IMG/VR virus record: IMGVR_UViG_3300034073_005389
Span: 248,001-312,000 of that record
Length of the DNA: 64,000 nucleotides
Direction: 5' to 3' (one strand)
Source of the DNA: a virus
Positions 57,792 through 64,000 of this stretch are shown here, one piece after another. Position 1 is the first letter of the stretch. Every line of letters starts with the position of its first letter. The translations under genes and the position numbers were made by a program. The notes under the pieces are model-generated. The model ran no database searches and was not told the DNA's origin. It saw nothing but the letters and a program-made list of their open reading frames with translations.

Positions 57792-58569
57792 CTTTGATTT
57801 TATCAATAGTAAATTTAATATTTTCTATAGAATTTACTTTATAAGTGGGGATTTTATATCCAATAACAAAATCAGCATCATATAAAATACAAATGCCATG
57901 CTCTATTAAAGAGAAACTATTTAGCTCTTTGCCATCTAAATCTTTAGACTTATTAAAGTTTGGATCAAATATTCTATAGTTAGAATAACTAATATTTTGA
58001 TCAGATAACTTATAAGTCATAAGTTTAAGTGATTTTTTAATCTCTGATGTTTCAGGGTATCCTAAAAACTTTGTGACGAGATTTGTATTTTCTACTTTTA
58101 AGAAATGAGTATATTTACTTTCTGGATGATTATAAAATTCACAATCAGCATCTGAATTATCATTTCCAGTATACAGCCAGCAGCTTGGATTAAAAATCCA
58201 ATTTTTAAGAATTTCTTTAGATTGAAAGATTGTTTTTGCCTCACCATCTTCTGACCAAGAAGATTGGTGATCAATATTAGAATCTCTAAGATCCCAATAA
58301 ATATCTTTGGCTCCAGTTTGCTCTTTTAGCACTTCATTTAACATTTCCACTTCTTGTGGATGGTCTTGACAAAAGACGGCTGCATAATTTGCTTTTGTGG
58401 TAGCATCGTTATATTTTTCCCATTCCCAACCAAATAAGCCGCCAGTCAAAGTAATAATACCATTATCTGGTATAATAGAATCGTAAATGCCGCTAACATT
58501 GGACACAATGGAAACAGAATGAGTGCTAGATGAATTAGTTTCAAAAACTTTATTCCTAATATTTTTCAT
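57772..58569 (-). CDS. FETNSSSTHS phage family protein
   Basis: 265 residues. Begins MKNIRNKVFETNSSSTHSVS, a signature of a widespread phage family with no assigned function. The middle contains a tryptophan- and aspartate-rich section (GLFGWEWEKYNDATT) and WSEDGEAKTIF. Overlaps the radical-SAM gene start by 20 bases, suggesting coupling. Confidence 0.75.
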   Translation of the reverse strand: MKNIRNKVFETNSSSTHSVSIVSNVSGIYDSIIPDNGIITLTGGLFGWEWEKYNDATTKANYAAVFCQDHPQEVEMLNEVLKEQTGAKDIYWDLRDSNIDHQSSWSEDGEAKTIFQSKEILKNWIFNPSCWLYTGNDNSDADCEFYNHPESKYTHFLKVENTNLVTKFLGYPETSEIKKSLKLMTYKLSDQNISYSNYRIFDPNFNKSKDLDGKELNSFSLIEHGICILYDADFVIGYKIPTYKVNSIENIKFTIDKIKDEPNSS

Positions 58570-58591
58570 ATGTTACCTAATAACAATTTAG

Positions 58592-58673
58592 TGGGAAGTG
58601 ATGAATTTGAACCACCGTAGTCTATGACAAAGCGTTTACAGCGCTCCCCCGTTAGCCACTTGGGTAACTTCCC
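58592..58673 (-). tRNA. tRNA-Tyr(GUA)
   Basis: Acceptor GGGAAGT/ACTTCCC, anticodon arm GAGCG-CUGUAAA-CGCTT with anticodon GUA, an enlarged variable arm, and discriminator A as expected for tyrosine. No intron, no encoded CCA. Confidence 0.9.
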
Positions 58674-58738
58674 GAATACAGCATATGCAAGCTGACATAT
58701 GCACTATATCTTTAAGGCATATATAGTTTGCCATTAAA

Positions 58739-58867
58739 TCAATAATAATTCTGAGACCTAAAATTCATATACCGCTCTTGCTTTAAGAATTTAATCTCAT
58801 CTTCTAAAATTTTAATTTTTTTCTCTAGCTCTTCTATTTTAGCTAGTAAAATTTTTACATCTTCCAA
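58739..58867 (-). CDS. Possible coiled-coil peptide, 42 aa
   Basis: Open frame from TTG 58867 (VKILLAKIEELEKKIKILED), a regular leucine-heptad coiled coil, ending at 58739. It starts 3 bases after the upstream stop but without an ATG or clear ribosome-binding site, so coding is uncertain. Confidence 0.4.
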   Translation of the reverse strand: MEDVKILLAKIEELEKKIKILEDEIKFLKQERYMNFRSQNYY

Positions 58868-58869
58868 AA

Positions 58870-59064
58870 CTAATTTACCATTTTTTTATCAGATACCAAA
58901 TGTTCTCCTATAGCATACCCAATATCTGTAAGTTGGTAATATACTGTACCATCTTTAATAAAAGAGCTAACCAAACCATTAGCTAGCATTTGCTCCATAG
59001 CAAGATGAAATTCAGTTAATGATAAATTTAAATCTTCAAAACAAAATGGAGATCGAGGACTCAT
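58870..59064 (-). CDS. Winged-helix-like small protein, 64 aa
   Basis: LTEFHLAMEQMLANGLVSSF followed by TVYYQLTDIGYAIGEHL matches a winged helix pattern (helix, helix, wing). Possibly a small transcription regulator. Coupled to the upstream gene by one base. Confidence 0.65.
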   Translation of the reverse strand: MSPRSPFCFEDLNLSLTEFHLAMEQMLANGLVSSFIKDGTVYYQLTDIGYAIGEHLVSDKKMVN

Positions 59065-59264
59065 TATATTCTCTTTCTATAATTTATTAAAAATTGTTTG
59101 TGATCGTTGCACAAAATTTGACCTGCTTTAATAAATAAAAAAGCATCTGCTTCAGACCAGCCTTTATAAATTAAAGCATCATGTATTGATTGTATTGATT
59201 CTCCAATCAATATAGCTTGAGACACTATTGATATGATCTCATCAGCACGATCAATGCTGCTCAT
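59064..59264 (-). CDS. Hypothetical protein, 66 aa
   Basis: Helical protein (IISIVSQAILIGESIQSIHDA) with a GWSEADAFLFIK segment, resembling a small helical bundle such as UBA. No family recognised. Overlaps neighbours by 1 and 4 bases. Confidence 0.55.
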   Translation of the reverse strand: MSSIDRADEIISIVSQAILIGESIQSIHDALIYKGWSEADAFLFIKAGQILCNDHKQFLINYRKRI

Positions 59265-59692
59265 GGTCTACAGGCGTAGCAAGTATGCTTTCCGTCATTT
59301 GCGTCAGCAACTGCAAATTGATTATAGTTATTACATTTACGGCAAATAGCTCCGCTTTTATTTAAATTAATTTTAATCTGAGAAGAATTAGAAATTGACA
59401 TTCCAATTGAATTAGGTTTACTAAGTTTTGTTGGGCAAATAATAAATCTCATTGTGTCTGAGAAATTCATCTCTAATACTGCTTGTTGATAATTTCCTGT
59501 AGAAATTAAATTTTGAATATTATTTGATACAATAGGATCTAATTTTAAAAAATCTACTTCATTACAGTAGATGGCACAAGCTTGCTGATATGCCTCTCTT
59601 TCAGAAGAATATATTGGGATAGGGGTAGATTCGTTTTTCCAAACAGAAAACCCCTCATCTTTATAACTGATCTTAATAAGATATTTATTCAT
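59261..59692 (-). CDS. Protein with C-terminal zinc ribbon, 143 aa
   Basis: The C-terminus AICRKCNNYNQFAVADAND and HTCYACRP contains two CxxC pairs, a zinc ribbon. The N-terminal part is mixed. Four-base overlap with the downstream start. Function unknown. Confidence 0.65.
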   Translation of the reverse strand: MNKYLIKISYKDEGFSVWKNESTPIPIYSSEREAYQQACAIYCNEVDFLKLDPIVSNNIQNLISTGNYQQAVLEMNFSDTMRFIICPTKLSKPNSIGMSISNSSQIKINLNKSGAICRKCNNYNQFAVADANDGKHTCYACRP

Positions 59693-59852
59693 CTACTTTT
59701 CCTTTGGGGTAATACATATAACCTATGGCAGATAAATGTAAAATAATAAAAAAATAAAATAAATATTTTATATTATCATTGACAGTAAAAACTACCATGG
59801 CGCATGTAATCAAATTCATAATTAGCGCTGGTAACAAGTTTTCATATTTCAC
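59685..59852 (-). CDS. Two-helix membrane protein, 55 aa
   Basis: GTG 59852 to stop 59685. Two hydrophobic segments (LLPALIMNLITCAMVVF and YLFYFFIILHLSAIGYMYY). Overlaps by GTGA with the upstream gene and by 8 bases with the downstream one, so fits the operon. Confidence 0.6.
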   Translation of the reverse strand: MKYENLLPALIMNLITCAMVVFTVNDNIKYLFYFFIILHLSAIGYMYYPKGKVDE

Positions 59853-60220
59853 TTAAAAACTTCCCATGTTCCATTAGAAAATAAATAAAAATAATTCATA
59901 ACAGAATCAGGAATTTTTTGTTTCATTTCAGAAACTGAAGAATAATTTATAGTTTCATAGATATCGTCTCCTTCTCTTCTATCTCTAGGATAAGAGATTA
60001 CCCAATTAGGAGTAGGACTATGGAAAGAGTGCGGCTCACCAATTTCATGGTTAAGCTCAGAAATTGGTCCTATTTTTATTAAATCTAACACCTTATCTAA
60101 TTTTAGATAAGATTTTTCTAAAATTGATAAGTGGTGCTTAGGATATCCATCCCAATGACAATAAATGCCTTCAATAGAATTGTCTAATTTAATATAGCCA
60201 ATAAATGATCTGGTTGACAT
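59849..60220 (-). CDS. MSTRSFIG phage family protein, 123 aa
   Basis: Starts MSTRSFIGYIK, then IEGIYCHWDGYPKHH, a known small phage family (unassigned role) with conserved HWDGYP. Downstream of the tRNA-Gly gene in the same direction. Confidence 0.8.
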   Translation of the reverse strand: MSTRSFIGYIKLDNSIEGIYCHWDGYPKHHLSILEKSYLKLDKVLDLIKIGPISELNHEIGEPHSFHSPTPNWVISYPRDRREGDDIYETINYSSVSEMKQKIPDSVMNYFYLFSNGTWEVFK

Positions 60221-60233
60221 AACTTTCCTTTAG

Positions 60234-60305
60234 AGCAGGCGACAAGACTTGAACTTGCAACATTTCGGATGGAAACCGAAGGCTCTGCCATTGAGCTACG
60301 CCTGC
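60234..60305 (-). tRNA. tRNA-Gly(UCC)
   Basis: Acceptor GCAGGCG/CGCCTGC, D arm GCTC/GAGC, anticodon arm TCGG-UUUCCAU-CCGA with anticodon UCC, T arm GCAAG/CTTGT, discriminator T as in glycine tRNAs. No intron or CCA. Confidence 0.92.
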
Positions 60306-60355
60306 AAATACTAAAAACAATATATCAAAACTATTAATAGTTGAATATAACTATT

Positions 60356-60844
60356 ATGAAATATAGTGTTCAAACAAGAATAAATTTTTTACAAAAATTT
60401 GCTAATCAAAAAACATATTCAATTTATTCAGTAGAGCAATGGAAAAATATATTAAAAAGAGTAGCTGGAAATATTAACAACTCTTTTAAAGATAGCAAGA
60501 CTCCTCCAGCTACTTTCTGGGAGAGAAACTATCTTACTGGAAAAGAAACACAATATTCTAATTGCATTATTAAATATGCTATTTTTGATAAAAATGAATT
60601 TCCGGCTATAGTTTTTATGTTTCCCAACCCAGACGTTTTTCGCTCTTGCTATTATAGGGCAGGTGATGGTCCTAAAAGAATGTCTTTAGCTAAGAAGCTG
60701 TTAGAAGAAGCTTTGCTTAAAGAAAATCCACCTATACCTGTTTCAGATTTTGAATATGACTTTAGTGGACAAATAAGTGAGGCAAAAGTGCCAATAAATT
60801 ATGATATTCTTATTATCTGCCAACCTAAAGGCATTGGCAAATAA
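60356..60844 (+). CDS. Hypothetical protein, 162 aa
   Basis: Plus-strand gene from ATG 60356 (MKYSVQTRINFLQKFANQK); the TTG at 60341 is less likely. Basic/aromatic, with a helical start like that of the 29-41 kb proteins, and a central IIKYAIFDKNEFPAIVFMF. No family recognised. Convergent with the next minus-strand gene (8-base gap). Confidence 0.55.
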   Translation: MKYSVQTRINFLQKFANQKTYSIYSVEQWKNILKRVAGNINNSFKDSKTPPATFWERNYLTGKETQYSNCIIKYAIFDKNEFPAIVFMFPNPDVFRSCYYRAGDGPKRMSLAKKLLEEALLKENPPIPVSDFEYDFSGQISEAKVPINYDILIICQPKGIGK

Positions 60845-60851
60845 TTTGCTT

Positions 60852-61115
60852 TTATGCATAAAAACAAATTCTCGCCGCACCTTGCCGTCTAGCTTTTAGG
60901 ATAATATCCTTAATATTTACCGGCACCGCACTTGTTAAGTAATTTTTGATATACCATTCTTCTGTTTCATCCGGGAACAGATGATGAATGAATTCATAAG
61001 TAGATTGATGAACAAAAGATGAATTAATTTCAAGCCAACGATCAAAACTATCAGTTACCATCCCACTGATATTTACTTCAGCCAACTTAGAAATATCAAA
61101 ATTAATATCACTCAT
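60852..61115 (-). CDS. Hypothetical protein, 87 aa
   Basis: ATG 61115 (MSDINFDISKLAEVNISGM) is preferred over an earlier ATG that overlaps upstream. Helical, with WYIKNYLTSAVPVNIKDII. No family. Confidence 0.55.
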   Translation of the reverse strand: MSDINFDISKLAEVNISGMVTDSFDRWLEINSSFVHQSTYEFIHHLFPDETEEWYIKNYLTSAVPVNIKDIILKARRQGAARICFYA

Positions 61116-61128
61116 ATTATTTTTTATT

Positions 61129-61323
61129 TCATCCTTCTGAACTTTGACACTCTTCAATTTCTTGATCAGCTTTATAATTTAGCCACTCTAACCACTGATC
61201 TTCTAGATCATGTAGTGATACGAACTCTGTAAAGAGTTGAAGCATAGTATCTTCATTCCAACCAGTCTTTTCAGCAATATCGCTACCAGAAATATAATCA
61301 GGAATCATAGAAATATAATCCAT
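61129..61323 (-). CDS. Acidic helical protein, 64 aa
   Basis: Acidic short protein starting MDYISMIPDYISGSDIAEKT; helix-turn-helix-like start, possible regulator. No family recognised. Confidence 0.55.
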   Translation of the reverse strand: MDYISMIPDYISGSDIAEKTGWNEDTMLQLFTEFVSLHDLEDQWLEWLNYKADQEIEECQSSEG

Positions 61324-61353
61324 AGTCTACAAAAATAAAAATTTAAAATAAAA

Positions 61354-61380
61354 TTGGGGCATAGAGTTTCTATGCCCCAA
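61354..61380 (-). terminator. Strong intrinsic terminator
   Basis: TTGGGGCATAGA-GTT-TCTATGCCCCAA, a 12-bp stem with a T-rich run on both sides. On the minus strand it directly follows the stop of the 61633-61388 gene. Confidence 0.85.
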
Positions 61381-61387
61381 CCTTTTT

Positions 61388-61633
61388 TCACATATGTCGT
61401 AAGTGCTCGGACCTCTGAGTCTCTGACATATTATTCCACTCGCACAACCCTTCATAAGTTGCATTTACTTCACGAACAATCTCCCAACCATGAGAGACTT
61501 CAACCTCTTCTACTTGACCAATATCCTCATTAAAGATTTTGGCAGTATAAACTCTATCTCTCTTTTGCACAACAATCTTATGTACTTTTTCTCCAGGCTT
61601 ACTTAGCCTGCCGCTAATTTGACAAACAAACAT
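61388..61633 (-). CDS. Hypothetical protein, 81 aa
   Basis: ATG 61633 (MFVCQISGRLSKPGEKV) is preferred, one base after the upstream stop and after a GAGGATG signal. Contains two basic beta strands and an acidic region. Downstream terminator at 61380. No family. Confidence 0.6.
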   Translation of the reverse strand: MFVCQISGRLSKPGEKVHKIVVQKRDRVYTAKIFNEDIGQVEEVEVSHGWEIVREVNATYEGLCEWNNMSETQRSEHLRHM

Positions 61634-61634
61634 T

Positions 61635-61868
61635 TCAATCATCCTCCTCGTCTCGACGACGACGTTTAGATGGCAATTCAACTCCACTAACAAAGTTATG
61701 TCTCTCTAAATCATCTCCATAAACAACGTAACTATCATCACCAAACTCTACCACGAAAGCATCTGCGTTCTGCACACGAGAAATAATTTCTCCAACTTTA
61801 TTTAAAAGTTGAGACCTTCCAACATGCTTTACTCTATCACCAGGCATAAAATAATACTTATTAAACAT
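61635..61868 (-). CDS. SH3-like small protein, 77 aa
   Basis: ATG 61868 follows AGGAG. FNKYYFMPGDRVKHVGRSQ and VGEIISRVQNADAFVVEF suggest an SH3/KOW-type barrel; the C-terminus is a basic/acidic cluster. No specific family. Confidence 0.6.
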   Translation of the reverse strand: MFNKYYFMPGDRVKHVGRSQLLNKVGEIISRVQNADAFVVEFGDDSYVVYGDDLERHNFVSGVELPSKRRRRDEEDD

Positions 61869-61875
61869 AAATCTC

Positions 61876-62187
61876 CTACTTAAATACTGCCAGTTTTTCA
61901 AACTTAACTTTTTTAAAGCTCAATCCATTTAGCAACCATTGTGAACCAACTTCTACTCTAATAGATGATGGTACGTAAATCGGCTTACCCCAAGCTCTTT
62001 TATAAGCATTGGGGTGCCTAATAATGTCCCCTGATTTATTTGTATGATAGTAACTTTTACCTCGCAATTTAGGAGGTGAATCACCATCAACAACTACAAT
62101 TCGGCAATTATTTCTAGCACCGGCTACTTCTCTTATCCATTTCTTCAATAGTCGAGAAACATCTGTCTTTGCGCTTATTTTTTGCAT
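61876..62187 (-). CDS. Hypothetical protein, 103 aa
   Basis: Basic protein beginning MQKISAKTDVSRLLKKWIRE with GKSYYHTNKSGDIIRHPNAY and a mixed fold. No family recognised. Confidence 0.55.
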   Translation of the reverse strand: MQKISAKTDVSRLLKKWIREVAGARNNCRIVVVDGDSPPKLRGKSYYHTNKSGDIIRHPNAYKRAWGKPIYVPSSIRVEVGSQWLLNGLSFKKVKFEKLAVFK

Positions 62188-62198
62188 AAAAATTTTTA

Positions 62199-62393
62199 TT
62201 AGAACTTGATCTTTGTTTTAGATGCAGTTTGGTTATACAAACCCTTCTTCATATCAAACCAAGTAGTTGCCATGATATCTCCAGCATCTACTAGCTTACG
62301 AGCAAATTGCTTTAGTGAAAGTCCCTTACCTTCTTTACGCCATCGTAGTTTAAGCTGCTGACCTGTTGTAAATTGCTCTGTTGCATTACTCAT
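62199..62393 (-). CDS. Small basic protein, 64 aa
   Basis: Basic, helical protein with RWRKEGKGLSLKQFARKLVD, reminiscent of a helix-turn-helix. AAGGAG ribosome-binding site, under the promoter at 62477-62450. Possible small regulator. Confidence 0.6.
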   Translation of the reverse strand: MSNATEQFTTGQQLKLRWRKEGKGLSLKQFARKLVDAGDIMATTWFDMKKGLYNQTASKTKIKF

Positions 62394-62449
62394 ATTAACT
62401 TACTCCTTTTTATACTGATAAAATTATAAGAGCACCACGCCCTTATAAG

Positions 62450-62477
62450 AGTCTATTTTTTATAAATTACCTGTCAA
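62450..62477 (-). promoter_or_regulatory. Promoter upstream of 62393
   Basis: TTGACA (62477-62472), 16-bp spacer with AATTTATAAAAAA, TAGACT (62455-62450). Same architecture as the 14.6 kb promoter. Confidence 0.65.
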
Positions 62478-62497
62478 CCAGTCAGAAATTTTAAAAA

Positions 62498-63247
62498 TTA
62501 ACTAACAATAAGTTGCTCAATAATTTGAATTGTAAATTCTGGACCAGAAGTCTGAATACACTCCACACCAGTAGAAGTAACCGGATAATCATTTCCTCCA
62601 GGAAATAAAGCATCTCCCACAAATAACATATCTTCTACAGATAGATGTAGATATCTATCTAATTGTTGAATTCCAAATGCTTTATCAATACCCTTCTTAG
62701 TTACATCAATAGATGTTGATCCACCAGTTTTAATATCAAACTCTGGTAAAAGTTCAGATATTTCTTTAATCAACACTAGTCTCTTTGAGAAATTTGGATC
62801 CCAACTCTTTTTTATTTCTACTGGTGCTTGTTGACCTAATGCAGAAAAAGTTACCTGAGAACCTCTGTTCTCTAACTTATCTCCCCAAGATTCAGCGGGC
62901 AACACTACCTTAGTAGTGGAGAATACTTTTTCAAAAGCAGAGTATATTTTAGTAATTTCTTCTAAAGAAAAATTATCAGAATATAATTGCTCCCATAAAT
63001 TACCAGTGGGATTACTATAAAAACTAGTTCCAGAAGTTGGAAGTAAAAATAATTTTTTATTTTCTTCATTTGAAGAATTTAAATTAGCTAGCAGCTGCGT
63101 TTGAAACTGATTCCAATTGCCGCCAGAAATAATAGCTACACTAAATTTTTGTAACAGCTTTTTTAAGCTGCTAGCCATAGATGTGCTAATAGCTGATTTG
63201 CTTTCAGCCAATGTTCCATCTAAATCAAAAATAATTAACTTTTTCAT
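62498..63247 (-). CDS. HAD-superfamily phosphatase (Cof/PMM-like)
   Basis: 249 residues. The catalytic DLDGTL motif is at residues 8-13 (IIFDLDGTLAESKSAI), SGG near residue 41, and late acidic motif VGDALFPGGNDYPV. The cap pattern fits the HAD-IIB type (phosphomannomutase-like or Cof). Substrate probably a small phosphorylated sugar or metabolite. Overlaps the cytidylyltransferase-like gene by 4 bases. Confidence 0.85.
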   Translation of the reverse strand: MKKLIIFDLDGTLAESKSAISTSMASSLKKLLQKFSVAIISGGNWNQFQTQLLANLNSSNEENKKLFLLPTSGTSFYSNPTGNLWEQLYSDNFSLEEITKIYSAFEKVFSTTKVVLPAESWGDKLENRGSQVTFSALGQQAPVEIKKSWDPNFSKRLVLIKEISELLPEFDIKTGGSTSIDVTKKGIDKAFGIQQLDRYLHLSVEDMLFVGDALFPGGNDYPVTSTGVECIQTSGPEFTIQIIEQLIVS

Positions 63248-63639
63248 TTACTTAAAAGCCAAGAAGATGACTGTACTTTTTCTCCTAAACCATCTACTAT
63301 AGATATTCCTAATTGTTTGCAAATTTTAGACTCAGGAATCTCTGACGAAAAACGATCTCCGCCCTTTGCAAAAATATTAGGCTTAATCGCAGCCAGACTT
63401 TCACAAACTGAAGTGTCTTGATCAATAGATAAAAATACTTCATCTACACATTTTAGAGCAGAAACAATAAACATTCTTTCCTGCTCATCCATAAATTCTT
63501 TAGAATTTTTTAAAGCACGCTGCTTGTCATTATTAATGATAACAATTAAATAATCTCCAAGAGATTTTGCTTTTTGTAAATATTCTACATGACCTTTATG
63601 TAATGGATTAAAATATCCGCTGGCTGCAACTTTTATCAT
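63244..63639 (-). CDS. Cytidylyltransferase-like protein
   Basis: 131 residues from ATG 63639 (MIKVAASGYFNPLHKGHVE); the longer frame is unlikely. HxGH appears as LHKGHVEYL, the motif of nucleotidyltransferases such as glycerol-3-phosphate cytidylyltransferase, with a later ISTSSW-like QSSSWLL end. Together with the HAD gene it may build or modify a nucleotide-linked compound. Confidence 0.85.
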   Translation of the reverse strand: MIKVAASGYFNPLHKGHVEYLQKAKSLGDYLIVIINNDKQRALKNSKEFMDEQERMFIVSALKCVDEVFLSIDQDTSVCESLAAIKPNIFAKGGDRFSSEIPESKICKQLGISIVDGLGEKVQSSSWLLSK

Positions 63640-63643
63640 AAAC

Positions 63644-63838
63644 TTACCGCTCCCATGCGGTGCTATATAACATCTTAAGCATTTCTGGAGTAATAGGTCC
63701 GATAGTTGTAGGAGGTCCATTATGTGATGATGGAATCACAATAATATTGTAAGAATCAGTAGATGGATCGTACCTTAGAATTTTGTTAGGACTAATTCTT
63801 GTAGAAGTAGTCCCGTTAATCTCTTTCCTGATCTCCAT
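63644..63838 (-). CDS. Small protein with DPSTDSYNI motif, paralogue of 12157-11927
   Basis: 64 residues from ATG 63838 (MEIRKEINGTTSTRISPNKI), chosen because it aligns with its paralogue and reduces overlap with the upstream gene. ILRYDPSTDSYNI and a C-terminal helix match the gene at 12157-11927. Function unknown. Confidence 0.6.
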   Translation of the reverse strand: MEIRKEINGTTSTRISPNKILRYDPSTDSYNIIVIPSSHNGPPTTIGPITPEMLKMLYSTAWER

Positions 63839-64000
63839 CTTCTTTGCTTTCATCAAATTTATCAAGTTCTACAGCTAACCAACCTTCTGCATTTTCTAAT
63901 GCTTCGTGAATGGTAGCGCATCCTTTAGTCTGTGGTAAAGATGTATCTCCTTCTACACATCCTACTAGCCACCATTTATTGGTAAAAAGATCCTTGACCA
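63816..64000 (-). CDS. Hypothetical protein, 3' part only (runs off the window)
   Basis: Open frame entering from the right edge with WWLVGCVEGDTSLP and WLAVELDKFDE, ending in TAA at 63816. About 60 residues are visible; acidic C-terminus. No family recognised. Confidence 0.5.
   Translation of the reverse strand, partial: VKDLFTNKWWLVGCVEGDTSLPQTKGCATIHEALENAEGWLAVELDKFDESKEDGDQERD

Noticed and set aside
1-64000. Prophage or plasmid integration genes
   Set aside because: No integrase, partition, replication-initiator or transposase gene was found in this window; absence here does not exclude them elsewhere.

Overview
The window looks like the interior of a large, AT-rich bacteriophage genome (roughly 30-35% GC by eye). 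About 115 tightly packed, mostly very short genes run almost entirely on the minus strand. Many overlap by 1-4 bases, most are phage-type hypothetical proteins, and among them are five tRNA genes, phage lysis and nucleic-acid enzymes and several homing endonucleases. No rRNA, integrase, CRISPR array or insertion sequence is visible. The host is probably Gram-negative: there are three small lipoproteins with lipoboxes, a peptidoglycan amidase, and host-like genes best known from Proteobacteria. This is inference, because no terminase, capsid or polymerase lies in the window.

Layout. Positions 1-15.1 kb: a minus-strand accessory array of short hypothetical genes, punctuated by TTGACA-16 bp-TATACT-type promoters, a group I intron-containing tRNA-Asn with an HNH endonuclease beside it (3.3-4.3 kb), a two-gene cassette flanked by a 76-bp direct repeat (8.65-9.44 kb) and a GC-rich recently acquired DCC-family gene (12.7-13.1 kb). 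Positions 15.1-19.8 kb: a complete YeaH / SpoVR / PrkA stationary-phase signalling set. Positions 19.9-21.6 kb: a ribbon-helix-helix protein and a zinc-module/Vsr-like homing endonuclease on the plus strand. Positions 21.6-28.9 kb: a full-length isocitrate lyase, repeat proteins (HREDGPA-type and kelch) and an SF1 helicase. Positions 28.9-41.1 kb: a mixed-strand block of likely virion or virion-associated proteins, several sharing a short terminal amphipathic helix, together with LAGLIDADG and HNH endonucleases, CYTH, Fe/Mn superoxide dismutase and a Dam-like methyltransferase. Positions 41.1-45.2 kb: 5'-3' exonuclease, lipoprotein, kinase-like protein and histone-like protein.

Positions 45.4-60.3 kb hold a translation/tRNA module: TrmH-like methyltransferase, lysyl-tRNA synthetase, CDA-fold deaminase, a short TilS, a group I intron-containing CAU tRNA that best resembles tRNA-Ile2 (the TilS substrate), tRNA-Gln, tRNA-Tyr, tRNA-Gly and an Rnl5-type RNA ligase. 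Interspersed are lysis genes (a muramidase-like protein and an amidase), three paralogous RGxxGG proteins, a radical-SAM protein and structured gene-free DNA. Positions 60.3-64 kb: small hypothetical genes, a HAD phosphatase and a cytidylyltransferase-like protein.

How it may work together (inference): the phage carries its own tRNA supply, modification, charging and repair, and it carries host-type genes tied to starvation and oxidative stress (isocitrate lyase, PrkA/YeaH/SpoVR, superoxide dismutase). That combination suggests a large phage adapted to slow-growing or nutrient-limited hosts. Start codons were chosen by ribosome-binding sites, overlap and family alignment; several lie inside the longest open frame.
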